Source of the DNA: Kiritimatiellia bacterium
Lineage (GTDB): Bacteria > Verrucomicrobiota > Kiritimatiellia > CAIVKH01
Reading direction: 5' to 3'
Length of the DNA stretch: 64,000 bases
Assembly: GCA_025054615.1 (NCBI GenBank)
Contig: JANWZO010000010.1
Coordinates: forward strand, 28,016 to 92,015
Shown here: in pieces, positions 18,832 to 28,153 of the stretch
Position numbering within the stretch: position 1 is the first letter of the stretch
Layout: every line of letters starts with the position of its first letter
The notes under the pieces: model-generated
Told to the model about the DNA's origin: nothing
Database searches by the model: none
What the model saw: only the letters and a program-made list of their open reading frames with translations
Position numbers and translations under genes: made by a program

Positions 18832-19922
18832 GGATGGGAGGTCGGACTCAGACGCGCCCGCACTTGTTCGCAGATGTACTTCACGACGCTTGATGGATTG
18901 TAGGCCTCCTCGGCAAACCGCTTCGCTTCCCGGCCCATCTCACGAAGCCGCTCCACGTCGGCTAGCCGAGATCGTATGCTCTCGACAGCATTTCGGATAT
19001 CTGCCAGCGACAATCGGGGCAACAGTCGATACGAGCGCGGGTCGTCCCACGAGGCGGCGGTATCAGGGTCGCCGAGTCGGCCGAAAATCGTCAGGTAGTG
19101 GACGCCCTGCAGCGGACGGAACGGCTGAGGGATTTCGGTGATCGGCTCGCAATCCAGAAGGATCGGCCTGCCGAGCGCGAAGCTTTCCGAGACCTTCCAA
19201 GGAAACACGGCGTGAGGCAATGTGCAGACCATGGTGATTCGGCCCTTCGAAATGGCCCGCGAAAAAGCGCGGCGGCTGATATTCGAATAGACACGAACAC
19301 CGTCCTCGATTTGGGGATTTGCCCGGCTCGTCAAGCGATAGATTCCGTTGATTCCAGCTCGCTTCATTTCATCCATCAAATGCCAGCGAATCCAGAAGTG
19401 GTAGCGGGCCGGTGTCAATGGCTCGTCGGGATGCTCGAAGGGGGATCTTTCTCCTCGGAGAAAGGGATTCTCATAAACCCCCATGACGAAACAGAGGTCG
19501 TATTTGGGCCGATCAAGCCGCCACAAGGCCCTGCGTCGCGCATCTCGGAAAAACAGGTCTAGGCTCTCGGAAAAAAATGCGAAGGGCACCATTTTCCCGA
19601 TGAGGTCGGTGACGTCCTTCTCGGCAAGGATCCGTCGGGCTACGGCCAAATTCAGATTCGCCTTGAAATAAACACGGGCGATGCGCAGAGCGTCCACATC
19701 AATTAGATGAATGTGATCGCTGAAATCAAAAAAAACCAATTCGCCGTCAAAACGGGCCCATGCGCTCTGATGTTCCCTGGGAACCATCATGCGTGGAAGC
19801 GGCCGTGGCTCCGACAGAGCGCGTGCGCCCGCATGAGCGATCAGCGCCCGGTACAAATATCGAAAGAAGGCGTCGAAGCCACGGCGCTCGGCGAGATGCG
19901 GCTCGTATAGTTCGATCTTCAC
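18828..19922 (-). CDS. Putative glycosyltransferase (GT-B-like, divergent)
   Basis: A 364-residue protein of the polysaccharide operon without strong catalytic motifs. The C-terminal half has RVYSNISRRAFSRAIS, FPWKVSESFALGRPILLDC and LREMGREAKRFAEEAY, the pattern of the glycosyltransferase group 1 C-terminal domain. The Lys-x-x-Glu-Ser-Phe-Ala-Leu-Gly-Arg-Pro stretch takes the place of the usual E-x7-E loop. The N-terminal half has HIHLIDVDALRIARVYFK. ATGA overlaps on both sides. It could be an active transferase with an unusual donor loop or a partner protein. Confidence 0.65.
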   Translation of the reverse strand: MKIELYEPHLAERRGFDAFFRYLYRALIAHAGARALSEPRPLPRMMVPREHQSAWARFDGELVFFDFSDHIHLIDVDALRIARVYFKANLNLAVARRILAEKDVTDLIGKMVPFAFFSESLDLFFRDARRRALWRLDRPKYDLCFVMGVYENPFLRGERSPFEHPDEPLTPARYHFWIRWHLMDEMKRAGINGIYRLTSRANPQIEDGVRVYSNISRRAFSRAISKGRITMVCTLPHAVFPWKVSESFALGRPILLDCEPITEIPQPFRPLQGVHYLTIFGRLGDPDTAASWDDPRSYRLLPRLSLADIRNAVESIRSRLADVERLREMGREAKRFAEEAYNPSSVVKYICEQVRARLSPTSHP

Positions 19923-21058
19923 GGATATTCCTTCCCGCCTGAAACCTCAGCCAGAGCGGCGCCTATGGCGTCCGTGAAACGCTGCCACGACAGGCTTGTG
20001 GCTGCATGGGCCTGAGCCCTCTGACCAAGCCGAAGCCTTCCGTCGTCGTCGCTCATCAACTGATCGAGAATTTCAGCCCACCTCACGGGATCGTTCGATT
20101 CCACCCAACGCAAGTTTTGATGATCGATAAACCCATACCCATCCCGTATGGCTCCCACCCGGCTCACGACGGTTGCCCGGCCCAGGGCCATGGCTTGCAA
20201 CAGCGTTGTCGTCGCGCCGGAATACGAGTTTTCCCGTACCGGCAAAGCCACGACCCGCGCCGAATTCATGCGTTCGAGCGTTTGCGTAAAAGGCATATCT
20301 GTGGAGAGTCGCACATTTTGCGGCAGCCGCGTCAACCGGGACGCATGTTCCGCAGACGCGATGAGTTCGAATTTCCAGTCCGGCCGCAATTCTGCCGTCC
20401 TAAGGATGACCTGGAAATCTCGCATGGGGTCTGCTCCGACTGACAGGACATCTGGGCCATCGGACACATCGCCCCGCGGCAGCGAAAAAAGACCTGTGTG
20501 CGCGCCAAAAGGAATAAAACGGACGCGGCTTTGGAACGGCACACCTAAAAATTCTTTCAACTTCAGCGACTCTTCGTAACCAAACGCGATCACGACATCG
20601 GACAAACCTAGCAAATCGCGGTAAACTCCTTGCCCCTCGGGCGGCATCGCGGCCAAACGCTCAGGAAACCCCACGCTGATGTATATCAAGGGCGTTTTGA
20701 AGAGGCCCCACCGCTTCATCCACAGCAGCGGGATTCCGATGGAATCCACGGTCGACACGACGATACGGACACGTCGGATTTCGGTCAGAAACGAAAAAGC
20801 TGCAGCAAAGAGTCCGCTGCTCCAGCTCCTGCGTCGCAGGAGGCGGTCGCAAAAATATCCCGGCCAGTGATAAATGCGCGGATATCCTCCAGCCCTCGCC
20901 AGACGAATCGCCACCTGATGCCCACGTCGGGCAAGCTCGTCCGCGCCGTACAGCGAATATCGAACCGGGTCGTTTGGCGATGCCGCAAGCGCCGCCCGGC
21001 GAAGGGGCGAATCTCGGAAGAGAAAAAGCGCATCATCCTGTGAATCCCCGCCAGCCAT
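19919..21058 (-). CDS. Putative glycosyltransferase (GT4-like)
   Basis: A 379-residue GT-B-like protein. The C-terminal half shows DVLSVGADPMRDFQVILR, LPVRENSYSGATTTLLQAM and ALGRATVVSRVGAIRDGY, the order of a GT4 donor domain with Glu-x7-type spacing replaced by a Thr-rich loop. The N-terminal half has GADELARRGHQVAIRLAR. The ATG at 21058 shares one base with the upstream stop (TGATG). The longer in-frame extension reads through the methyltransferase gene and is not used. Specificity unknown. Confidence 0.75.
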   Translation of the reverse strand: MAGGDSQDDALFLFRDSPLRRAALAASPNDPVRYSLYGADELARRGHQVAIRLARAGGYPRIYHWPGYFCDRLLRRRSWSSGLFAAAFSFLTEIRRVRIVVSTVDSIGIPLLWMKRWGLFKTPLIYISVGFPERLAAMPPEGQGVYRDLLGLSDVVIAFGYEESLKLKEFLGVPFQSRVRFIPFGAHTGLFSLPRGDVSDGPDVLSVGADPMRDFQVILRTAELRPDWKFELIASAEHASRLTRLPQNVRLSTDMPFTQTLERMNSARVVALPVRENSYSGATTTLLQAMALGRATVVSRVGAIRDGYGFIDHQNLRWVESNDPVRWAEILDQLMSDDDGRLRLGQRAQAHAATSLSWQRFTDAIGAALAEVSGGKEYP

Positions 21059-21750
21059 CACCAGGCAGCATTTTTGAAGACATACACGTCGCGAGCGAGC
21101 CTGCGATTCCAATCGATGGCAGGGAAGACGCTTTTCCAACGATCCGGCTGACGCGAGGCGACGGCCAAAATGTAAATCGGGTACCAAGGTGTATCATTGG
21201 CCGCCAGATGGACTAACTCCATGTTGTGGCTTAATGCCATCTTTTTCAAAGCCAGAGGCGTGAAACGCCAATAATCGCCGAAAATCTCGCCCCCATAATG
21301 TTCGTTCTGAGCAAACGGAACGACCACGATAAGCACGTCCCGCGTCATGTCCGCAAGGTTCGCAAACGCGCGTCGGATATCGAAAATGTGCTCCAACACC
21401 GTGTGAGCGAAAACCACGTCGAATCGGCGCCGCAAGGACTCAGGCAATTCAGCCTCGAGGTCCAGAAATATGGCGTCCGGGTGGCCGTCGTTAGGCACTT
21501 CGGACCCCCAGTAGTTGGTCATCACGTACTCAGAGGCATTAGGGAAATAATCCCGATATCGACCCCCTTCCTTATCGAGATCGCGCCACGCGGAAACATT
21601 GACAACCGACCCAGTGAATATGTGCCCCCATTTGCGAAGTTCGGCATTCGACCAGCGTCGCGGGCTCAAAAAAAAAGCCCTCCTTCGAGCGAGATTGACC
21701 AACTTTCGGCGGACCGCTTCCAAAACAGTTAAGTCGGGATGATCAGACAC
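21058..21750 (-). CDS. SAM-dependent methyltransferase
   Basis: A 230-residue class I methyltransferase-like protein. The recognisable part is FDVVFAHTVLEHIFDIRRAF followed by DVLIVVVPFAQNEHYGGEIF and DYWRFTPLALKKM, the post-motif-II and acceptor region of sugar or lipid methyltransferases in glycan loci. The glycine-rich motif I is weak. The GTG at 21750 overlaps the upstream stop by 8 bases (GTGTCTGA). It may methylate a glycan residue or cap the chain. Chain-terminating methylation is common in ABC-exported O-antigens, but that role is inference. Confidence 0.75.
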   Translation of the reverse strand: MSDHPDLTVLEAVRRKLVNLARRRAFFLSPRRWSNAELRKWGHIFTGSVVNVSAWRDLDKEGGRYRDYFPNASEYVMTNYWGSEVPNDGHPDAIFLDLEAELPESLRRRFDVVFAHTVLEHIFDIRRAFANLADMTRDVLIVVVPFAQNEHYGGEIFGDYWRFTPLALKKMALSHNMELVHLAANDTPWYPIYILAVASRQPDRWKSVFPAIDWNRRLARDVYVFKNAAW

Positions 21751-23371
21751 GGCTTGCCTCCGCCAAGATCGCTTGTTTCGTGGCTCGCCACTGTTCGGCT
21801 TGAATCTCGCGGAATCTGCGGCGACCCTTCTCCGCATCAAGGATAGCCGGTTCGCGTGGTTCCCGCCAAAGGTCGAAGATGTGCAGGACGTCCTTACCCC
21901 GATACTGGACTTTAGCGACCAGGGGAATCTCGTTCGCCGCAATCCGCGCCATCAGTCGCGGCTCCGGGTTACGCGCCGGTAACGCGAGGTATCGAGCATT
22001 ATGGGATTTCGCCTCCTCTATATTGTTGACCAGTTGTCCTACCATCTCTGACCGTATAGGCGGCCTTTCGCAGTAATACTGATCGAAGGAACCGCCGAGG
22101 GGCGAGTAAACAGAAATCGATTCCAAGGTCCCCCGTCGGATCCACACCCCCGCGGCCGCTTGACCCAAGATCTCCAAACGGCGGCCTTGGGGGTAACATT
22201 CTTCGTAAGCTACCCAATCCGGAAGTCGTTTTGTAAGTTCATGGAAGTCGCCCCCGTGCAGCAAAACGGCTTGCACGACCCCTGTGATTACGGCCGTCGC
22301 GGCAACGATCTTGAATAATAAACCCACGAATTGGTGCCGGGTCCCGATTCGGCGTCCCGCCTCATGAGCTCCGAGAGACCACAAGGCTGCATAGGCGGGA
22401 AATGCCAGCAGCATATGGGCTGAGCGGACATTCGCGTACCCTAGCACGAACGTCCATATGCCTAGAGGGAGGGCGAAATAGAGAGCGACGGCCCGCATGC
22501 CGTGATCCGCAACACGCCATCCGAGCGGGAGGCAGATCGGAGCAAGCATCACCGCGAGCCACGAAGATCCGGCAGCAAATGACTCGAACAGTTCGCGTAT
22601 ACGAAACGCTCCGAAATTCGAAAAAGCGACGTGGATCTTGTGCCACGCGCCGGTGTGCGTTCCGCCTGGGATCCGAGGTTCCCAGAACCAAAAAAAGGCG
22701 TAGACGGCTGTCCAGAGAAGGATCAATCCCCATCCGATTCCCTCGACGAGACCGACACGAAAACCCCGTCGCCACGCATAAGCAACCGCCAATACGGGGA
22801 GATAAAAAAAGGCGTCGGGCAACGACGCCGCCATAAGCACCCATCCCGCACAGGCCACAATCCAACCAATTTTATAAGACTTTTCTCCGGTATCGGATAC
22901 GAATCTGTAGAGACCGACAGCGCTGAGCATCGAACTCCCGGCGAAAAGTCCGCACGTCAACGCATAGGCATGATTCGCCAGGACACCATGCAACGACATC
23001 ATGGCAGCCGCGCACCATTGGACGAGCGCAGCGGCTCCGGAGCGCCGCATCATCCAGAACAACAGCGGCGCCGCCACGGCCGCCGCCGCCGCCCCTGGCA
23101 AACGGACGACCCATTCGACCGGGCCCCAAATCCAGATAAGTGGCGCGGCGGACATACTTTGTAGCGGCGGGTAATAAAACATTTGAATGCGTTCAAAAGC
23201 TCCCGGAATACCCAACGCAACCCGGATCCATTCGACACCCATCCTCGCAAACAAAAGCTCATCTTCTCCCGTGAATTCTGCTTGAATCACCGTTGGCAGT
23301 TGGCCGGTCAACGCCATAGCGAAAAGCAGAAGCATCACAAGTCCGGATGGTATTGGTGGCGCACCTTTCAC
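21743..23371 (-). CDS. Polytopic membrane glycosyltransferase (ArnT/PMT-like, GT-C)
   Basis: A 542-residue inner-membrane protein with about 10-11 hydrophobic helices in residues 10-370 and a soluble tail of about 150 residues. An acidic pair lies in the first periplasmic loop (FTGEDELLFARMG), the position of the catalytic Asp/Glu of GT-C enzymes. Such enzymes use polyprenyl-phosphate sugars at the periplasmic face. The GTG at 23371 forms GTGA with the upstream stop. It probably decorates the exported chain. No specific donor can be named. Confidence 0.78.
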   Translation of the reverse strand: MKGAPPIPSGLVMLLLFAMALTGQLPTVIQAEFTGEDELLFARMGVEWIRVALGIPGAFERIQMFYYPPLQSMSAAPLIWIWGPVEWVVRLPGAAAAAVAAPLLFWMMRRSGAAALVQWCAAAMMSLHGVLANHAYALTCGLFAGSSMLSAVGLYRFVSDTGEKSYKIGWIVACAGWVLMAASLPDAFFYLPVLAVAYAWRRGFRVGLVEGIGWGLILLWTAVYAFFWFWEPRIPGGTHTGAWHKIHVAFSNFGAFRIRELFESFAAGSSWLAVMLAPICLPLGWRVADHGMRAVALYFALPLGIWTFVLGYANVRSAHMLLAFPAYAALWSLGAHEAGRRIGTRHQFVGLLFKIVAATAVITGVVQAVLLHGGDFHELTKRLPDWVAYEECYPQGRRLEILGQAAAGVWIRRGTLESISVYSPLGGSFDQYYCERPPIRSEMVGQLVNNIEEAKSHNARYLALPARNPEPRLMARIAANEIPLVAKVQYRGKDVLHIFDLWREPREPAILDAEKGRRRFREIQAEQWRATKQAILAEASRV

Positions 23372-24825
23372 AGCAGGTCCGGTGAATTGGTGTTTTCACA
23401 AACAAACAAGCCCTGGTATCCCAACAATCCAGGCAGGGTATTCGTCATCTTTCTTGCGACCCACCACACCCACGAGAACGGCGGCTTTTGGAAAAATGGG
23501 AAGAGGATCGGCACAGGCATGGAGGTCGGCGCTTCCCGCCGGATCACCCAGCCCGTTTTGGCCAAGAGCCGACGCATGTCCCGAAACGTATAGAAATGAA
23601 GATGAGTCTCGTCGAGAGGACCGCGGCGGGTGCGCGGGAAGCGCCCGAATAGAAGATTCAGCCGTACATACAGATTGGCGACATTCGGCAGCGACACGTA
23701 CAGACGTCCGCCTCGCCGCACGGCGCGCTTCAGGCGCGAAAGAACGTACTCGGGACGATGTAGATGCTCCAAAACGTCGGCAGCCACACAAATATCGTAA
23801 GGCGGCTCGATCTCCAAACGGTCAAAATCATTGAGGTCGGACTGCAAAACACGTCGACAGTATGGGGCCGCCCGGCGCGCTGACGACTCGGACAATTCCA
23901 CACCATCCACAATCGCTCCTGCCTCCCACAGTCGGCGGGTCAGGGCTGCATCCCCCACCCCAAGTTCCAGGACTCGCGCGCCGCGCAGATTCTGCTCCGT
24001 CAGCCAGCTCCATAGCAGCGAGTGGCTGGATCCTGGATCGGCAAATTTTTCCGGATATCGATGCCCTTCTCGCTCAACATCATATTTCGCCACGTAGAGG
24101 AATCCGCTTTTGTGTAAAAAAAAAGCCAGCGCACTCAGCACGCAATTCAAACCGTAAATGATTCCATTTACGTGGCAAATTTCGTCACCGTAGTATGTCG
24201 GGATCGGAATTTCGCGGATCCGAGCTCCGGCCCCATGCGCCTGGAAAAGGATTTGAGTATCGAAATGCCATTCGTCGGAGTTTTCCCAAATCGGGATTGT
24301 TTTGAGAAAATCGACCCGATAGGCGCGATATCCCGAATGGAATTCGCTGAGCCGCATCCCACTAAGAGCATTTTCTATCTTGGTGAGCACAATATTCCCC
24401 ACGAATTTATACAGCGGCATCCCCCCCTTTCGGGCATCCGCTCGGTGAATCATTCGCGAACCGAGAACCACATCCGCTTCATCTCGGATGATTGGCTCCA
24501 AGAGCTGAGGCAAGACCTCTGGCGCATATTGTCCGTCCGCGTGGAGCATCACTACAACATCAAGCCCGCGATCGATCGCATATTGATATCCGAGCTTCTG
24601 ATTGCCGCCATATCGTTGATTGACGCGATTCCTCAACACAACGAACTTTTGCGGATCAATCGGCGGCTTGAACCCGAGCGCGACGCGGGTCGTGTCGTCC
24701 GTGCTGCAATCGTCAATGACATAGACCACATCAATGGCCTTCCAAAGATCAGCCGGAATCCGAGAAAGCGTCTTCGCAATATGCCGCTCAGCGTTATACG
24801 CAATTACAAAAATCCCGATGCGCAT
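23368..24825 (-). CDS. Fusion of polyprenyl-phosphate-type GT2 and SAM methyltransferase
   Basis: A 485-residue two-domain protein. Residues 1 to about 235 form a DPM1-like GT2: IGIFVIAYNAERHIAKTLS, VIDDCSTDDT, VMLHADGQYAPEVLPQLL. Residues about 260-485 form a class I methyltransferase: VLELGVGDAALTRRLWEAG, then ICVAADVLEHLHRPEYVL and GGRLYVSLPNVANLYVRL. The start is the ATG at 24825. The downstream gene overlaps by GTGA, and the gene upstream lies 23 bases away in AT-rich DNA. One polypeptide may make a lipid-linked sugar and methylate it, or the two domains may act at separate steps. Confidence 0.84.
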   Translation of the reverse strand: MRIGIFVIAYNAERHIAKTLSRIPADLWKAIDVVYVIDDCSTDDTTRVALGFKPPIDPQKFVVLRNRVNQRYGGNQKLGYQYAIDRGLDVVVMLHADGQYAPEVLPQLLEPIIRDEADVVLGSRMIHRADARKGGMPLYKFVGNIVLTKIENALSGMRLSEFHSGYRAYRVDFLKTIPIWENSDEWHFDTQILFQAHGAGARIREIPIPTYYGDEICHVNGIIYGLNCVLSALAFFLHKSGFLYVAKYDVEREGHRYPEKFADPGSSHSLLWSWLTEQNLRGARVLELGVGDAALTRRLWEAGAIVDGVELSESSARRAAPYCRRVLQSDLNDFDRLEIEPPYDICVAADVLEHLHRPEYVLSRLKRAVRRGGRLYVSLPNVANLYVRLNLLFGRFPRTRRGPLDETHLHFYTFRDMRRLLAKTGWVIRREAPTSMPVPILFPFFQKPPFSWVWWVARKMTNTLPGLLGYQGLFVCENTNSPDLL

Positions 24826-24848
24826 AGATAGCAATTAGTAACAGACAC

Positions 24849-26891
24849 TTACAAATACGATTTATGCTGATCCTTATCGATACATTCATCCTTATTTGGC
24901 TGCGACCATTGATCTAAAGAGTATTGCCTAAAAGGCGAAGCCATCGCTATTGCTCGGAAAGCCTCCTCTATCGTATAAACTTTACGTAAAGCGTGACTCG
25001 ATACATTAGAATGGGATTCGCGATCAGACCCTTGAAGACACGTTTCGATGATTTCTACCAAATAACTGATATTCGATGATTTCGTCCAGAAAACCGATTC
25101 GGACCGAATTACCGATTCCTCGTTTTCAGACGGACCCGACACAACAACAGTCCGTCCCAAAGCAACAGCTCGCAGTATCCAGGTCAAGCACTTCGAACAT
25201 TGATCCTGCAGTACGGGTATCAAGACCAATCTCGCCGTGGCCATTCGATCTCGAATTCGCGTGAAAGATACTGGGCCGAAATATTCCAGATTTTTGATTT
25301 GCGAAAATGCTTCCGAAGGATACCCATCCAGAATATGAACAGCGAAGGAGCGATTAGGCACACTAGACGCTAGTTTTTGTATCAATCCTATATCCAGCCA
25401 GTTGCGTTCCCCGATGCATAATATATCATAAGTTTTTGAACAAGGTCCTGGATTTATTGGACGCCAAAATAAATGGTCAATAAACGGTTCCACATATAAC
25501 ACTCTTTCTCTTAGCGAGCGTTCTTTTGAAAAAAATTCCAGATCTCGTCGACTCGACACAATAATCCGATCTGCTCTTGAAAGAGATTGAAATATCGAGG
25601 ATTGTAATCTGGATGAGTTCGTATTTCTTATCGTGCGCCACCAGACAACAATTTGATTTTTCCAGCATTTGCGAATTGCCAACGCCAAAACATGCAATCC
25701 AATCTCCGCGGAATCAGCCACAATCAGCTTTGCTCGCGACGCCTGCCACGCTATACGAGTTATCTGTTTGAATAATATAGAAGAATTGGGGGGCGAATAC
25801 AGTGATTGGAGCGTTATGTGTGCATATCGTAGGTTGTTATCACACCGAACATCCCACTTGAAAAGGCCAGCCAGCCCCAGCAGTTCCTCACGCGGAATCT
25901 CCATACCTGCTGAAAACAAATCCAAAAGCTCTCTTGTGACGTATGAGGGTGTTAAGAAATAAAAAATATCACAGGTTGGAATCACAGAGGAATAATATCG
26001 GGATGGAAAGCAGGTGTAATGCAACTGCTTTAGCATCTCTGCGTGGCAGCATCCGCATTTTGCCATAACCCACAGACCTCGTATTCTCTGGGTAAGTGAT
26101 GCAAACGGAGAACGAGTATGAATAATCGATAAGCGTATTCTGTTATTTATTTCCGTACGAGATTTGCGCAGTTCAGAGGGTGTATATAATCTTTTATGTT
26201 TGGACGTGATGGCACGCCACGTATTTTTTTGAGTAGCGGAGCGCGAGACAGTCTGCGAAATGCTTCCTGAATGAAGCCGATAGATTAGTATGGCTTCGGG
26301 CACCGGCTCGCCACGGTACCCTCGCTCATACGCGCTTAAGAAAAAGTCATAATCATCCTGCGTAGGAAACTGAGGATCAAAAGGAATCTCCCGGGCGATC
26401 GCTGTTCGATAAAGAGCATTGCCATCAAGATGATTTCGGAGCTTCAGTTGATTTAGCTCAACGGGCGTTGCCAAGATTAATTTGTTAACACCAAGACCTA
26501 GTCGCCGAATCGACGGATATAAAAAAGCCACGCTACGATCATTTTGAACTTTGGCCGCAGCGGTACGCAGCGCCATAAGGGCTCCGTCTCCAAGCAAGTT
26601 ATCAGCGTCCAAATTAAAGAACCATGTCGTTCTGATGTGATCGAGAGCAAATCTTCGAACTTCATTCGCTCCGATGCCCGGCGTACGAAGGTATCGAACG
26701 CGATCTCGATACTCTCGCAAAATAGCAGGCGTGTCATCTGTTGACCCATCATCGATGACGATGTACTCATCTTCATCGAGCATTTGTTCCAAGACGCTTT
26801 CAATCGCATCCCGTATAAAATATCCGTAATCGCGCGCCGGCGTAATAATTGTGATTGGCGGCTCGGACCTCGTGGAGGGAACCTCTTTCAT
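24849..26891 (-). CDS. Two-domain glycosyltransferase (GT2 plus GT-B-like) in AT-rich DNA
   Basis: A 680-residue protein. Residues 10 to about 230 are a GT2: ITIITPARDYGYFIRDAI, VIDDGSTDDTPAIL, FFNLDADNLLGDGAL (DxD-type site). Residues about 290-650 resemble a GT-B domain: IIVSSRRDLEFFSKERS, DILCIGERNWLD, FGPVSFTRIRDRMATARL, LRAVALGRTVVVSGP. The DNA is clearly more AT-rich than its neighbours: 22 of 60 bases are G or C at 25381-25440. Lys, Ile, Asn and Ser are frequent, suggesting recent acquisition. It joins the ABC ATPase gene by ATGA. Confidence 0.82.
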   Translation of the reverse strand: MKEVPSTRSEPPITIITPARDYGYFIRDAIESVLEQMLDEDEYIVIDDGSTDDTPAILREYRDRVRYLRTPGIGANEVRRFALDHIRTTWFFNLDADNLLGDGALMALRTAAAKVQNDRSVAFLYPSIRRLGLGVNKLILATPVELNQLKLRNHLDGNALYRTAIAREIPFDPQFPTQDDYDFFLSAYERGYRGEPVPEAILIYRLHSGSISQTVSRSATQKNTWRAITSKHKRLYTPSELRKSRTEINNRIRLSIIHTRSPFASLTQRIRGLWVMAKCGCCHAEMLKQLHYTCFPSRYYSSVIPTCDIFYFLTPSYVTRELLDLFSAGMEIPREELLGLAGLFKWDVRCDNNLRYAHITLQSLYSPPNSSILFKQITRIAWQASRAKLIVADSAEIGLHVLALAIRKCWKNQIVVWWRTIRNTNSSRLQSSIFQSLSRADRIIVSSRRDLEFFSKERSLRERVLYVEPFIDHLFWRPINPGPCSKTYDILCIGERNWLDIGLIQKLASSVPNRSFAVHILDGYPSEAFSQIKNLEYFGPVSFTRIRDRMATARLVLIPVLQDQCSKCLTWILRAVALGRTVVVSGPSENEESVIRSESVFWTKSSNISYLVEIIETCLQGSDRESHSNVSSHALRKVYTIEEAFRAIAMASPFRQYSLDQWSQPNKDECIDKDQHKSYL

Positions 26892-28153
26892 TCCTCAACC
26901 ACCCAATGCTGATCTACAAGAACACGGGTCTCCGCAGCATGGAGGACGAGTCCGTCGCCAAAGAAATCACCCGGCTGGATCTCGAACCAAAACGCATCCG
27001 GCGCGTGATCGATCAAAAAACCACGGAGATAAAGAGCGGCATGCAGCTTGTAGCGACCCGGCATCAAAGGTATGCGCGGAATACGGCACCGAATGGATCC
27101 CCGTCGCTGGGAGGGCGCGCCTGCTGGTTGCCTGAACCGCTGCCCGAATTGAATCAGTTTTTGGTGAAGCTCGTCGCAAATCCAGAAAGCGACGTGGATC
27201 GGCAGGCCTTCGACGCGCGCCCCATAACGAAACACGACTTCAAGATCTTCGCCCGACGGGCAGGAAGCCGTCTCTTTCGCACCTCGTTCGAGCCATATTT
27301 CCTCAATCCAAGCATCCCGCTGGCCCAGCGAGTCGGGGGGCGCTTTGTACCTGCCAAATGAAACATCCTCAGCGTAACTCTGCATGTAGGCGTTGACGGC
27401 ATCACCGGCGGCTCCGTCAAACTGGATCCGGCCTTTTCTCAGGACGATTCCGCGGCTACAGAGGCTGCGAACCGATGCGAGGTTATGACTTACAAAAAGG
27501 ATTGTTCGGCCGCTGCGGGCCACGCTATCCATTTTACCCAGACATTTTCGCTGAAATTCCAAATCCCCCACCGCTAGGACCTCGTCCACGAGCAGGATTT
27601 CGGTTTCCAAATGCGCTGCAACCGAAAACGCCAAACGGACGAACATGCCGCTGGAGTATCGCTTGACCGGCGTATCGATAAACGGCTCCACCCCAGCGAA
27701 ATCCACGATTTCATCAAATCGGGCTTTGACCTCCTGCCGGCGCATGCCGAGAAGAATTCCGCTCATGAATATGTTTTCGCGCCCCGTCAGATCGGGGTGG
27801 AACCCCGTGCCCACTTCCAAGAGCGAACCGACCCTGCCGCGCAGGAAAGCTTCTCCGGAGGTAGGATCCGTAATCCTCGATAAGATTTTCAAAAGCGTCG
27901 ACTTCCCTGCCCCGTTGTGGCCGATCAATCCAACCGCTTCGCCCGGCGCGACTTGAAATGAAACTCCATCCAGGGCCGTATGGACAGCCGGGCGCGTTCG
28001 ACTCCGACCTATGATGCCAACTGCCGCATCCGCATCGCGTCCGCGAATTCGAGCCCAAATCCACGCCACTTCATCCGCCAACGATTGGCGTCCAATAGAC
28101 CCAAGTCGGTAACGCTTGGTCAGTTGTCGGGCCTCGATGGCAGGGAGGATCAT
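26888..28153 (-). CDS. wzt: Polysaccharide ABC exporter ATPase with C-terminal glycan-recognition domain (Wzt type)
   Basis: A 421-residue ATPase that powers export of a lipid-linked glycan with the Wzm-type permease. Walker A is GHNGAGKST, the signature is SSGMFVRLAFSVA, Walker B is ILLVDEVLAVGD and the H-loop is FVSHN. The ATPase ends near residue 265. Another 150 residues (EIWLERGAKET- through FWFEIQPGDFFG) match the Wzt C-terminal beta-sandwich that in O-antigen systems reads the chain terminus. An insertion near residues 30-55 precedes Walker A. ATGA overlaps link it to the permease and to the glycosyltransferase downstream. Teichoic-acid-type TagH lacks this tail. Confidence 0.92.
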   Translation of the reverse strand: MILPAIEARQLTKRYRLGSIGRQSLADEVAWIWARIRGRDADAAVGIIGRSRTRPAVHTALDGVSFQVAPGEAVGLIGHNGAGKSTLLKILSRITDPTSGEAFLRGRVGSLLEVGTGFHPDLTGRENIFMSGILLGMRRQEVKARFDEIVDFAGVEPFIDTPVKRYSSGMFVRLAFSVAAHLETEILLVDEVLAVGDLEFQRKCLGKMDSVARSGRTILFVSHNLASVRSLCSRGIVLRKGRIQFDGAAGDAVNAYMQSYAEDVSFGRYKAPPDSLGQRDAWIEEIWLERGAKETASCPSGEDLEVVFRYGARVEGLPIHVAFWICDELHQKLIQFGQRFRQPAGAPSQRRGSIRCRIPRIPLMPGRYKLHAALYLRGFLIDHAPDAFWFEIQPGDFFGDGLVLHAAETRVLVDQHWVVEE

